Below, piece after piece: positions 43,210 through 53,780 of a stretch of 64,000 nucleotides of DNA; positions within the stretch are counted from its first letter, which is position 1, and each line of letters opens with the position of its first letter. The translations under genes were made by a program, and so were the position numbers. This stretch comes from Streptomyces himalayensis subsp. himalayensis (GTDB taxonomy: Bacteria; Actinomycetota; Actinomycetes; Streptomycetales; Streptomycetaceae), in contig NZ_JACEHE010000014.1 in assembly GCF_013778455.1 (NCBI RefSeq), positions 124,001-188,000 of the forward strand. The letters are read 5' to 3'. The notes beneath the pieces are model-generated. The model saw only the letters and a program-made list of their open reading frames with translations, was not told the DNA's origin and did no database searches.

Positions 43210-44579
43210 TCAAGACCATCCCCCCGTCGTGCTCCCCGACGGCGCGGACGCCGCCGAGGCGTGGTGCTGGTCTGCCTGGCGCCACAGGTCGGCGACGCTC
43301 GTGCCCGGCCCGGCCGCCAGGGCCGTCCAGCCCGCCTCGCGGAGCAGCCGCAGCCGCTCCTCGGCGTCGCCGGCCGGCGTGGCGCCCTGGCGCTGGGCCC
43401 AAGTCGTGCTGTCCAGGTGGAAGGCGACCGCGGCGCCGCTGCGCCGGCGCATCTTCGCGACGATCGTCGCCTGCTCCTCGTCCAGGTCGCCGAGGAAGGC
43501 GACCAGCAGCCCTTCGTTTCCGCCGCGCAGCAGGTCGTACGCCCGGGAGAGCCCGGCGCCGTCCGAGTGGTCGATCACCGCGAGGGTGTCCATCATCAGG
43601 CCCGCCGCGTCCGCCGACTCCTGGGCGGTGCCCGCGAAACCGTCCGAGCCCTCGCCGGGCACCGAGTTCCCGGTGTCCGTCAGCAGCCGGACCGAAAAGC
43701 CCCGTTCGAGCATGTGTACAAGGACGGACGCGGCGCCGGAGACCGCCCACTCGAAGGCCGAGTCGGGGCCCGCGCCCTGGAAGGCCAGGCCGCGGGTGTC
43801 GAGCAGCACCGTGCAGCGGGCCCGCCGCGGCTGCTCCTCGCGGCGCACCATCAGCTCGCCGTACCGCGCGGTGGACCGCCAGTGCACCCGGCGCAGATCA
43901 TCGCCGTAGCGGTATCCGCGCGGGATGACGTCGTCCTCGCCGGCCAGCGCGAGCGCGCGCTGCCGCCCGTCGCCGTAGCCCCTGGCCTCGCCGGTCAGCT
44001 TCACCGGCGGCAGCGGCTCCACTCGCGGGATCACGGTCAGCGTGTCGTACGTCGAAAAGGAGCGGGTCAGCTCGCACATCCCGAACGGGTCCGTCAGACG
44101 CAGCTGGAGCGGGCCCAGCGGATAGCGGCCGCGCAGATCCGAGCGGACGCGGTACGACACCTCGCGGCGGCCGCCCGCCTCCACGCGGTCCAGTACGAAG
44201 CGGGGCCGCGGCCCCAGGACGTACGGCACCCGGTCCTGCAGCATCAGCAGGCCGGTGGGCAGCCGCGAGACGTTGTCCATCCGCAGATGGACGCGCGCCT
44301 CGGACCCCGCGGGCACGCGGCCCGGGGAGAGCCGCCGGCTGCCCGCGACCCGGTAGCGGGTGCGGTAGAGCACGAACGCGCAGACGAGCGGCAGCACGGC
44401 GAGCAGCAGACCGACACGCAGCAGATCGCCCTGGCCCAGCACGTAGGCACAGATGGCGGCAGCGACGCCCGCCGCCAGGAACGAGCGCCCGCGCGTGGTG
44501 AGCCCGGCGAGTGCCGTGCGGAGGCCGCCCTTCTCCGCGCCCTCCTCGGGCGCTGCCGTCGGGGGCCCCGCGGCCGTCA

Positions 44580-44583
<4 letters not shown>
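43210..44583 (-). CDS. DUF58 domain protein
   Basis: A 457-residue protein with two adjacent TM helices (about 35-75), a beta-sandwich region and the DUF58 core including GEDDVIPRGYRYGDDLRRVHWRST (near 200-223), a von Willebrand-like fold that often follows MoxR ATPases. The GTG at 44583 overlaps the MoxR stop; an ATG follows immediately and may be used. The last residues end 12 bp from the mobile-element remnant. Likely works with MoxR in assembling an envelope complex. Confidence 0.88.
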
Positions 44584-45629
<1,046 letters not shown>

Positions 45630-45916
45630 CCGGCCCTCCTCGGCCCTTCCCCGCGCTCCGTCAGGAACAGGGGACCATTCCAGGGCCGACGCTCTGCGAT
45701 GCGGACCGGCCCACCCCGAAACACGGACACCACACGCGAAAAGTTCCGCGCGGTGCCACAAGGGCATTCTTGTTGCCGTTACCGGTTCGTGTCACTCGAC
45801 TGTGGACAACTGGCGCCGTTATGTCAGGGCTTGAGACTGTTTCCGGGGTGGGCGCGGCCGATGTGTGCGTCAGACGCGCCCGACCGGGGTCAGGCGCGTG
45901 CAGTCAGAAAGAGCGG

Positions 45917-46465
45917 TCAGGCGGGGTCGATCTCGCGCAGCAGGCCCGTCGTCACGTCGAAGACGAATCCGCGCACATCGTCCGTGTGCACCAGGAAGGG
46001 GGACGTACGCACCCGCTGCATCGACTGGCGGACGTCCTGGTCGACGTCCCGGAACGCCTCGACCGCCCAGGACGGGCGCTGGCCGACCTCCATCTCCAGC
46101 TCGTGCCGGAATTCCTCGGTGAGCTTCTCCAGGCCGCATCCGGTGTGGTGGATGAGGACGACGCTGCGCGTGCCGAGCGCGCGCTGGCTGATCGTGAGGG
46201 AGCGGATCACGTCGTCGGTGACGACACCGCCGGCATTGCGGATGGTGTGGCAGTCGCCGAGCTCCAGGCCGAGCGCCGCGTGCAGGTCGAGCCGTGCGTC
46301 CATGCACGCGACGACGGCGACGTGCAGAACGGGCCGTGCGTCCATGCCCGGATCGGTGAAGGCGGCGGCGTACCTGTGGTTCGCCTCGACGAGCCGGTCC
46401 GTGACGGTGCCGCCGCCGCGTATGGCGCCTTGGGGCTCTGTGGGTACGGATGCAGAAGTCGTCAT
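45917..46465 (-). CDS. beta-carbonic anhydrase
   Basis: A 182-residue zinc enzyme interconverting CO2 and bicarbonate. Seen: CMDARLD with the first zinc Cys and the Asp-Arg dyad (near 53-59), the HHTGC zinc His/Cys pair (near 106-110) and an intervening GGVVTDDVIRSL. The ATG at 46465 has only a weak ribosome site; a longer frame to 46528 is open. Short form typical of actinobacteria. It lies divergent from the dcw cluster. Confidence 0.9.
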   Translation of the reverse strand: MTTSASVPTEPQGAIRGGGTVTDRLVEANHRYAAAFTDPGMDARPVLHVAVVACMDARLDLHAALGLELGDCHTIRNAGGVVTDDVIRSLTISQRALGTRSVVLIHHTGCGLEKLTEEFRHELEMEVGQRPSWAVEAFRDVDQDVRQSMQRVRTSPFLVHTDDVRGFVFDVTTGLLREIDPA

Positions 46466-46655
46466 GTGTATGAAGGTACTGGTCACGACCGGATCAGGCC
46501 CGCTGTGAGGCGGGACAAAGAACGTCAATGAACGTTGTTGTGACCTACCCCATAAGCCAGGCCCCCCGGTGCATCCGTACGGGTGACTCCGCCCGGGGCC
46601 GCGTCCGCGTCCACGTCGCCGCCGGGCACCGGCTCGCGACGCGCAGGCCGGTTGA

Positions 46656-46683
46656 TTGACCGCGAGACAGGGTGGACTAAAGT
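46656..46683 (+). promoter_or_regulatory. candidate promoter of the dcw cluster
   Basis: TTGACC (46656-46661), a 16-bp spacer and TAAAGT (46678-46683) resemble a principal sigma (HrdB) promoter 323 bp before rsmH. The 540-bp region between carbonic anhydrase and rsmH also holds an open frame at 46743-47009 (rejected as uncertain) and a repeat-like GGGGGCACC...GGGGGAGG stretch near 46855; no mraZ is evident. Confidence 0.45.
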
Positions 46684-47005
46684 GACGCGAAGCGGGAGGC
46701 GAGAGGCTCTCCCTGCTGGACTGTTATCCACGGAGACGCCCGGTGACCACCGGAGATCTCCCCGCGTGCGCGGCGCGTACGTGCGGCTCGGCCTCCTCCC
46801 GCTCCCGGTCGGCTGACGCCACCTTCCCGGTGCCGGCCCGCTCCCGTTCCGGGGGCACCTGCCAGCGTCGGCTGGGGGAGGGCGGGGACCCGGCGGTGCG
46901 TGCGGCGGCCGCGCCGGACCTGAGAGGGCGCGCCGTGAGCGAGCGTAGCGAGCGAACCAGAACGAGGGGCGCCTCCGACGACTGCTGGCCCGCGCGGAGC
47001 ACAGC

Positions 47006-47977
47006 ATGAACCCCGACCAGACCCGGCACGTCCCGGTGATGCTCCAGCGGTGCCTGGACCTGCTGGCCCCGGCCCTCGAGCAGCCGGGCGTCGCCGAACC
47101 CGTCGTCGTCGACTGCACCCTCGGCCTCGGCGGACACAGCGAGGCGTTGCTGACCCGCTTCCCCTCGGCGCGCCTGATCGGCCTCGACCGGGACAAGGAG
47201 GCGCTGCGCCTGTCCGGCGAGCGGCTCGCTCCCTACGGCGAGCGGGCCACGCTGGTGCACGCCGTCTACGACGAGCTGCCCGACGTACTCGCCCGGCTCG
47301 GCATCCCGCGCGTCCAGGGCATCCTGTTCGACCTCGGTGTCTCCTCCATGCAGCTCGACGAGGCGGACCGCGGGTTCGCCTACGCCCAGGACGCCCCCCT
47401 CGACATGCGGATGGACCAGTCGTCCGGCATCAGCGCGGCCGAGGTGCTCAACACCTATCCCGCCGGTGAGCTGGTGAGGATCCTGCGCAGTTACGGCGAG
47501 GAGAAGCAGGCCAAGCGGATCGTCTCCGCCATCGTGCGGGAACGCGAGAAGGAGCCCTTCACCAACAGCGCCCGGCTCGTCGAGCTCATCCGTGACGCCC
47601 TGCCGCAGGCCGCCAAGCGCACCGGCGGCAACCCCGCCAAGCGCACCTTCCAGGCACTGCGTATCGAGGTCAACGGCGAGCTCTCCGTCCTGGAGCGGGC
47701 CATTCCCGCCGCCGTGGCGGCCCTCGCGGTGGGTGGCCGAATCGCCGTGCTGTCGTACCACTCGCTGGAGGACCGGCTGGTCAAGCAGGTGTTCGCGGCC
47801 GGGGCCGCCAACACCGCGCCGCCGGGCCTGCCCGTCGTGCCCGAGCGCTACCAGCCGCGGCTCAAGCTGCTGACGCGCGGCGCGGAACTGCCGACCGAGG
47901 AAGAGGTCGCCCAGAACCGGCGGGCCGCCCCGGCGCGGCTGCGTGGTGCGCAGCGCATCCGCGAGGAAGCTGAATGA
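47006..47977 (+). CDS. rsmH: 16S rRNA m4C1402 methyltransferase
   Basis: A 323-residue SAM methyltransferase (MraW/RsmH) modifying C1402 of 16S rRNA. Seen: HVPVMLQRCLD (near 7-17), CTLGLGGHSEALL motif I (near 33-45), GLDRDKEAL, FDLGVSSMQLDEADRGF (near 105-121) and RTFQALRIEVNGEL (near 215). First recognised gene of the dcw cluster, followed after 64 bp by ftsL. Matches Rv2165c by position. Confidence 0.96.
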   Translation: MNPDQTRHVPVMLQRCLDLLAPALEQPGVAEPVVVDCTLGLGGHSEALLTRFPSARLIGLDRDKEALRLSGERLAPYGERATLVHAVYDELPDVLARLGIPRVQGILFDLGVSSMQLDEADRGFAYAQDAPLDMRMDQSSGISAAEVLNTYPAGELVRILRSYGEEKQAKRIVSAIVREREKEPFTNSARLVELIRDALPQAAKRTGGNPAKRTFQALRIEVNGELSVLERAIPAAVAALAVGGRIAVLSYHSLEDRLVKQVFAAGAANTAPPGLPVVPERYQPRLKLLTRGAELPTEEEVAQNRRAAPARLRGAQRIREEAE

Positions 47978-48041
47978 GTGGCGTCCGCAGTGCGACGCGG
48001 ACGCCGCGCGCACGCGGATCCGTACGCCGGGGGAGGGGCGA

Positions 48042-48674
48042 ATGAGCAGGAGACCGGAGCTGAGGGGGAGGGCTGCCAGGCTTGCGCGGCTGCTGCCGGC
48101 AGGCCCCAGCCAGGCCGCGCGCACCCCGTTCGTCCTGCTGGTCGTGGTGCTGCTTGCCGGCGGGCTGATCACGCTGCTGATGCTGAACTCCGCGCTCAAC
48201 GCAGGGTCGTTTCGGCTGAACGACCTCAAGAAGGAGACCACCGCCCTCACCGAGGAGGAACAGGCCCTTCAGCGGGATGTGGACGCCTATTCCGCTCCCG
48301 AGGCCCTGCAGCGCCGCGCGCGTGAGCTCGGCATGGTGCCCGGCGGCAGTCCCGCGTTCCTGAACCCCGACGGCACCGTCAAGGGCATGCCGGGGGCCGC
48401 CGCCACCCCGTCCGGCTGGCGCCTGCCGTCCGCGACCCCGCCGGAGGCGGTGGCGGGCAACACGGTGCCGCCGTCCCCTGCCGCCTCGGGGACCCCGTCC
48501 GGGGCGGCGTCCGCCAAGCCCTCGGCAGCCGCCCCTTCCGCGCCTACGACCAAGCCCTCGGCCGCCCCCTCCCGGACCGCCACACCGCTCGCCGGTACGG
48601 TCCCGGCTCCCGCCGGCACGGCCCCGGCGCCCGCATCGCCCCCGAAGCCCGCGCCCACGACCTCCGGCAGGTGA
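48042..48674 (+). CDS. ftsL: cell-division protein FtsL
   Basis: A 210-residue bitopic protein: a short Arg-rich cytoplasmic head, one TM helix (about 28-48, VLLVVVLLAGGLITLLML), then a leucine-zipper-like coiled coil (about 60-100) and a long Pro/Ala/Ser/Thr-rich extracytoplasmic tail (about 120-210). Position between rsmH and ftsI defines it. ATG after GGGAGGGG. Its stop overlaps the ftsI GTG (GTGA). Works with DivIC in septal assembly, dispensable for growth but needed for sporulation septa. Confidence 0.85.
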   Translation: MSRRPELRGRAARLARLLPAGPSQAARTPFVLLVVVLLAGGLITLLMLNSALNAGSFRLNDLKKETTALTEEEQALQRDVDAYSAPEALQRRARELGMVPGGSPAFLNPDGTVKGMPGAAATPSGWRLPSATPPEAVAGNTVPPSPAASGTPSGAASAKPSAAAPSAPTTKPSAAPSRTATPLAGTVPAPAGTAPAPASPPKPAPTTSGR

Positions 48675-50659
48675 CGGACGTGACCGACAGGGAACCCCCG
48701 CGGCGCAGGGTGCCAGGACCCGCCAGGCCCGCGCGCCCCGGCACTCCTCGGCGCCCGGGACAAGGAGCGCGCCCCGCCGGGCGCCAGTACCACTCGGCCG
48801 CCCCGAGGCCCCGCCCCCGGGCGAGCGCGCCCGGTCCTCGCACCATCCGCCTCGGCAGCCCACGCCCACGGCTGCGCATGGTCAGCCTCGGACTGACCCT
48901 GGTGATGCTGGCGTTCGTGGTACGGCTGCTCCAGGTGCAGGCCGTCGACGCGAGCGCGTATGCCGCGAAGGCCGAGAAGAACCGGTACCTCAGCCACACA
49001 CTCACCGCCGAGCGCGGCGGGATCACCGACCGCAACGGCGTCGAGCTGGCGACCAGCGAGGACGCGTACGACATCACGGCCGACCCCACGATGTTCACGC
49101 AGAAGCAGACGAAGATCGCGGACGCGCCCGAGCAGGCGGCCGCACTGCTCGCACCGATTCTCGACAAGGACCAGGCGGATATCGCCGCCAAGCTCCGGAC
49201 CCCGAAGACCCGCTACGTCCGACTGGCCTCCCGGCAGACCCCGCAGGTCTGGAAGCAGATCAAGGACCTGAAGAGCGCGCTCGAGGAGAAGGCGCAGACG
49301 GACGGCAGGACCGGCAACGTCCTCGCGGGCGTCTTTCAGGACCCGAGCAGCAAGCGCGTCTATCCGAACGGCGAGCTCGCCGCCGGGATACTGGGCTGGG
49401 TCAACGCCGACGGCAAGGGCGCGGGCGGCCTGGAGGAGAAGCTCGACAAGGACCTGTCCGGCGAGAACGGCAAGATCACCTATGCCCAGTCGGGCGGCCG
49501 CCAGGTCCCCACGGCCGGGACAAGCGAGGTGCCCGCCGTGCCCGGATCCGAAGTCGAGCTCACCATCGACCGCGACATCCAGTGGGCCGCGCAGAACGCC
49601 ATCGCCGAGCAGGTGAAGAAGTCCAAGGCGGACCGCGGCTATGTGATCGTGCAGGACACCAGGACCGGCGAGGTCCTGGCCATGGCCAACGCCCCGGGCT
49701 TCGATCCGAACGATCTCTCGCAGGCCAGTTCGGCGGACATGCACAACTTCGCGCTCGAGGACGCCTACGAGCCGGGGTCCACCGCAAAGGTCATGTCCAT
49801 GGCCGCCGTACTGGAGGAGAACGTCGCCACACCCGACACCCATGTGACGGTGCCGAACCGGCTGCACCGCGGTGACCGGCTGTTCCAGGACGACGTGAAC
49901 CACCCGACCTGGTATCTGACGCTCAACGGCGTGCTCGCCAAGTCCAGCAACATCGGCACCATCCTCGCCTCCGGCCAGCTCGGCAAGACGCAGGCCGAGG
50001 CCAACCAGGTCCTCTACTCGTATCTGCGCAAGTTCGGCATCGGCGGCGCCACCGGGCTCGGCTTCCCGGGTGAGACGGCCGGCATCCTCGCGCCACCGGA
50101 CACCTGGTCGACGTCGCAGCAGTACACGATCCCCTTCGGCCAGGGCGTCTCGATCAACGCGATGCAGGCCGCCTCCGTCTACTCGACGATCGCCAACGGC
50201 GGCGTACGCGTCGAGCCCACGCTCGTGCGCGGCACCACGGGACCCGACGGGCGCTTCACCCCCGCAGCCAAGCCCAAGAAGACCCGGGTCATCAGCGAGA
50301 AGACCGCGAAGACGCTGTCGCAGATGCTCGAGTCGGTCGTCGACGACGAGCAGGGCACGGGCGTCAAGGCCCGTATCCCGGGCTACCGGGTCGCGGGCAA
50401 GACCGGAACCGCCAACCGTGTCGATCCGGTCACCGGCAAGTACCGCGGCTACACCTCGTCGTTCGCCGGCTTCGCGCCCGCCGACAATCCGCGCGTCACC
50501 GTCTACTGCGCCATCCAGAACGCCACGAAGGGCAGCTATTTCGGCGGCCAGATCTGCGGACCCATCTACAAGACGGTGATGGAGTTCGCTCTGAAGACAC
50601 TCCAGGTGCCGCCCACCGGAGCGGAGCCGGCACGGCTGCCCGTCGAGTTCAAGCCCTGA
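48671..50659 (+). CDS. ftsI: septal transpeptidase FtsI (class B PBP)
   Basis: A 662-residue penicillin-binding protein that cross-links septal peptidoglycan. Seen: an Arg/Pro-rich cytoplasmic head of ~70 residues, one TM helix (about 72-92), the class-B pedestal with GGITDRNG, and the transpeptidase with S370-T-A-K373, SSN (near 424) and KTGTAN (577-582). GTG overlaps the ftsL stop, so translation is coupled. Partner of FtsW. Confidence 0.96.
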   Translation: MTDVTDREPPRRRVPGPARPARPGTPRRPGQGARPAGRQYHSAAPRPRPRASAPGPRTIRLGSPRPRLRMVSLGLTLVMLAFVVRLLQVQAVDASAYAAKAEKNRYLSHTLTAERGGITDRNGVELATSEDAYDITADPTMFTQKQTKIADAPEQAAALLAPILDKDQADIAAKLRTPKTRYVRLASRQTPQVWKQIKDLKSALEEKAQTDGRTGNVLAGVFQDPSSKRVYPNGELAAGILGWVNADGKGAGGLEEKLDKDLSGENGKITYAQSGGRQVPTAGTSEVPAVPGSEVELTIDRDIQWAAQNAIAEQVKKSKADRGYVIVQDTRTGEVLAMANAPGFDPNDLSQASSADMHNFALEDAYEPGSTAKVMSMAAVLEENVATPDTHVTVPNRLHRGDRLFQDDVNHPTWYLTLNGVLAKSSNIGTILASGQLGKTQAEANQVLYSYLRKFGIGGATGLGFPGETAGILAPPDTWSTSQQYTIPFGQGVSINAMQAASVYSTIANGGVRVEPTLVRGTTGPDGRFTPAAKPKKTRVISEKTAKTLSQMLESVVDDEQGTGVKARIPGYRVAGKTGTANRVDPVTGKYRGYTSSFAGFAPADNPRVTVYCAIQNATKGSYFGGQICGPIYKTVMEFALKTLQVPPTGAEPARLPVEFKP

Positions 50660-50689
50660 GCAAGCCCTGAGAGCGACCAGGAACCGCCC

Positions 50690-52345
50690 GTGAGAACCAT
50701 CACCCCCGACTCCGGGAACCAGCGCCCCCCACGGAGCTCGTTTAGCTCCGGCGGGGGTGGTCCCGGTACGCTCACCGCCGTGCCACATGCTGATCAGTAC
50801 GACGTCACCCAGAAGGGCGCTCCTGTGACCTATCCAGGGCCGCCACGACCGGTCCAGGCCTCCACGACACCACTCGCGGAGCTCGCCGATCAGCTGGGGG
50901 TCACCGTCCCCGGCGCCGCGGAGGTCAGTGGCATCACGCACGACTCCCGCGCTGTGCGCCCGGGCGACGTCTACGCCGCGCTGCCCGGCGCCCGCTTCCA
51001 CGGCGCCGACTTCGCGGCGCAGGCCGCCGGCCTCGGCGCCGCGGCGATCCTCACCGATCCGACGGGTGCCGAACGTGCCGCCGCCACGGCCCTGCCGGTC
51101 CTGGTCGTCGACGACCCGCGCGGGCGCATGGGCGAGCTGGCTGCGACCGTCTACGGCCACCCGGGCCGCGACCTGCTGCAGATCGGCATCACCGGTACGT
51201 CGGGCAAGACCACGACCGCGTATCTGATCCGGGGCGGGCTCGCAGTCTCCGACGGGATGCCCGGACTCATCGGCACGGTCGAGACGCGCATCGGCGACGA
51301 GCGCATCAAGTCGGAGCGCACCACCCCCGAGGCCACCGACCTCCAGGCCCTGTTCGCCGTCATGCGCGAGCGCGGTGTGAAGTCGGTCGCCATGGAGGTC
51401 TCCAGCCACGCTCTGGTTCTCGGCCGGGTCGACGGCTGCGTCTTCGACGTCGCGGTCTTCACCAACCTCAGCCCGGAGCACATGGAGTTCCACTCCGACA
51501 TGGAGGACTACTTCCGGGCCAAAGCGCAGCTCTTCACGCCGAAACGCAGCAAACAGGGCGTCGTCAACGTCGACGACGAATACGGCCGCAGGCTGGCCAA
51601 GGAGGCGTCCGTACCGGTCGTCACCTTCTCCGCCGAAGGTCACCCCGACGCCGACTGGCGCGCCGAGGACGTCGTGGTGGGGCCGATGGACTCCCACTTC
51701 ACCGCCGTCGGCCCGCGCGGCGAGCGCATCACCGCGAAGTCGCCGCTGCCGGGCCCCTTCAACGTCGCCAACACGCTCGCCGCGATCGTCGCCCTCGCCA
51801 CCGCCGGACTCGACCCGCAGGGCGCGGCGAACGGCATCGCCGCCGTGCCGGGCGTCCCCGGCCGCCTGGAGCGCGTCGACGCAGGCCAGCCCTACCTCGC
51901 TGTCGTGGACTACGCCCACAAGACCGACGCCGTCGAGTCGGTCCTGCGCGCCCTGCGCAAGATCACCGAGGGCAGGCTGCACGTCGTGCTCGGCTGCGGC
52001 GGCGACCGGGACAAGACCAAGCGCGCGCCGATGGGCGCCGCCGCAGCCCGCCTCGCCGACACCGCCGTACTGACCTCCGACAACCCCCGCTCCGAGGACC
52101 CCCTGGCCATCCTGGCCACCATGCTCGCCGGCGCCGCCGAGGTGCCGGCCCACGAACGCGGCGAGGTCCAGGTCTTCGAGGACCGGGCCGCCGCCATCGC
52201 CGCCGCCGTCGCCCTGGCGCGGCCCGGCGACACCGTGCTGGTGGCCGGCAAGGGCCATGAGCAGGGCCAGGACATCGCCGGAGTGGTACGCCCCTTCGAC
52301 GACCGCCAGGTGCTCCGCGAAGCTATCCAGAACACCCAGGGATGA
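50690..52345 (+). CDS. murE: UDP-MurNAc-L-Ala-D-Glu:diaminopimelate ligase
   Basis: A ~551-residue Mur ligase that adds diaminopimelic acid (LL form in Streptomyces) to the peptide stem. Seen: ITGTSGKTTTAYL P-loop (near 165-177), FTNLSPEHMEFH (near 260), NVANTLAAI and DNPRSEDP, the DAP-selecting motif (near 463). The GTG at 50690 follows AGGAAC and gives the longest product; GTGs at 50780 and 50825 (the latter near AGAAGGGCG) are possible, so the first ~45 residues are uncertain. Follows ftsI by 30 bp. Confidence 0.94.
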   Translation: MRTITPDSGNQRPPRSSFSSGGGGPGTLTAVPHADQYDVTQKGAPVTYPGPPRPVQASTTPLAELADQLGVTVPGAAEVSGITHDSRAVRPGDVYAALPGARFHGADFAAQAAGLGAAAILTDPTGAERAAATALPVLVVDDPRGRMGELAATVYGHPGRDLLQIGITGTSGKTTTAYLIRGGLAVSDGMPGLIGTVETRIGDERIKSERTTPEATDLQALFAVMRERGVKSVAMEVSSHALVLGRVDGCVFDVAVFTNLSPEHMEFHSDMEDYFRAKAQLFTPKRSKQGVVNVDDEYGRRLAKEASVPVVTFSAEGHPDADWRAEDVVVGPMDSHFTAVGPRGERITAKSPLPGPFNVANTLAAIVALATAGLDPQGAANGIAAVPGVPGRLERVDAGQPYLAVVDYAHKTDAVESVLRALRKITEGRLHVVLGCGGDRDKTKRAPMGAAAARLADTAVLTSDNPRSEDPLAILATMLAGAAEVPAHERGEVQVFEDRAAAIAAAVALARPGDTVLVAGKGHEQGQDIAGVVRPFDDRQVLREAIQNTQG

Positions 52346-52349
52346 AGTT

Positions 52350-53780
52350 GTGATCGCCCTCTCCCTCGCCGAGATCGCTGAAATCGTCGGCGGGCAGACC
52401 CACGACATACCGGATCCGTCCGTGCAGGTCACCGGACCGGTCGTCCGGGACTCCCGCGAGGTCGAGCCCGGGAGCCTCTTCGTCGCCTTCGCCGGCGAGC
52501 GCGTCGACGGCCACGACTTCGCCGCCGACGTGGTCGCCGCGGGCGCGGTCGCCGTACTCGCGTCGCGGCCCGTCGGCGTCCCCGCCGTCGTCGTCGACGA
52601 CGTGCAGACGGCGCTGGGCGCCCTCGCCCGCGCCGTCGTCGAGCGGCTGGGCGCGACGCTCGTGGCCCTCACCGGCTCCGCGGGCAAGACGAGCACCAAG
52701 GACCTCATCGCGCAGGTGCTCCGGACCAAGGCTCCGACGGTCTTCACACCCGGCTCCTTCAACAACGAGATCGGGCTGCCGCTCACCGCGCTCAGTGCCA
52801 CCGAGGAGACCCGCTACCTCGTCCTGGAGATGGGCGCCCGCGGCCTCGGCCACATCCGCTACCTCACGGACCTGACCCCGCCGAGAATCGGCGTCGTACT
52901 CAACGTGGGCACTGCCCACATCGGCGAGTTCGGCGGCCGGGAGCAGATCGCCGAGGCCAAGGGCGAACTCGTCGAGGGGCTCCCCGAGGACGGCGCGGCC
53001 GTCCTCAACGCCGACGACCCCCTCGTACGTGCCATGGCATCGCGTACGAAGGCGCGCGTGATCCTCTTCGGAGAGTCGGACGACGCGGACGTACGCGCCG
53101 AAAACGTCCGGCTCACCGAGGCAGGACAGCCCTCGTTCAGCCTCCACACACCCTCCGGGTGCAGCGATGTGACCATGCGCCTGTACGGTGAGCACCACGT
53201 GTCGAACGCGCTCGCCGCGGCCGCCGTCGCCCATGAGCTGGGCATGTCCGCGGAAGAGATCGCCCTCGCGCTCTCCGAGGCGGGCTCCCTCTCCCGCTGG
53301 CGTATGGAGGTCACCGAGCGCCCGGACGGCGTGACGGTCGTCAACGACGCCTACAACGCGAACCCCGAGTCCATGCGGGCCGCTCTGCGCGCACTCGCCG
53401 CGATGGGCGAGGCCGCACGGGCCAAGGGGGGCCGCACGTGGGCGGTGCTCGGTCAGATGGCCGAGCTCGGTGACGAGGCGCTCGCCGAACACGACGCGGT
53501 CGGACGGCTCGCCGTCCGGCTGAACGTGGGCAAGCTCGTCGCGGTCGGGGGCAGGGAAGCCGCCTGGCTGCAGATGGGCGCATACAACGAGGGTTCGTGG
53601 GGTGAGGAGTCGGTGCACGTGTCCGACGCACAGGCGGCCGTCGACCTGCTGCGCAGCGAGCTGCGCCCGGGCGACGTCGTACTCGTGAAGGCCTCCAGGT
53701 CGGTGGGCCTGGAGCGGGTTGCAATGGCGCTGCTCGAACAGGACACGGCCGCCGCCGAGGGTGAGGTTGCCGCCCGATGA
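52350..53780 (+). CDS. murF: UDP-MurNAc-tripeptide:D-Ala-D-Ala ligase
   Basis: A 476-residue Mur ligase adding D-Ala-D-Ala to the stem. Seen: P-loop LTGSAGKTSTKD (near 106-117), EMGARGLGHI (near 156), NVGTAHIGEFG (near 184) and NDAYNANPESM (near 330). The GTG at 52350 follows AGGGATGAAG just past the murE stop. Its stop overlaps mraY (ATGA). Confidence 0.96.
   Translation: MIALSLAEIAEIVGGQTHDIPDPSVQVTGPVVRDSREVEPGSLFVAFAGERVDGHDFAADVVAAGAVAVLASRPVGVPAVVVDDVQTALGALARAVVERLGATLVALTGSAGKTSTKDLIAQVLRTKAPTVFTPGSFNNEIGLPLTALSATEETRYLVLEMGARGLGHIRYLTDLTPPRIGVVLNVGTAHIGEFGGREQIAEAKGELVEGLPEDGAAVLNADDPLVRAMASRTKARVILFGESDDADVRAENVRLTEAGQPSFSLHTPSGCSDVTMRLYGEHHVSNALAAAAVAHELGMSAEEIALALSEAGSLSRWRMEVTERPDGVTVVNDAYNANPESMRAALRALAAMGEAARAKGGRTWAVLGQMAELGDEALAEHDAVGRLAVRLNVGKLVAVGGREAAWLQMGAYNEGSWGEESVHVSDAQAAVDLLRSELRPGDVVLVKASRSVGLERVAMALLEQDTAAAEGEVAAR

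Noticed and set aside
48287..52801. 1,504-codon open frame on the minus strand across ftsL-ftsI-murE-murF
   Set aside because: It is antisense to four certain genes and arises from the GC-rich third codon position; its product has no domain pattern.
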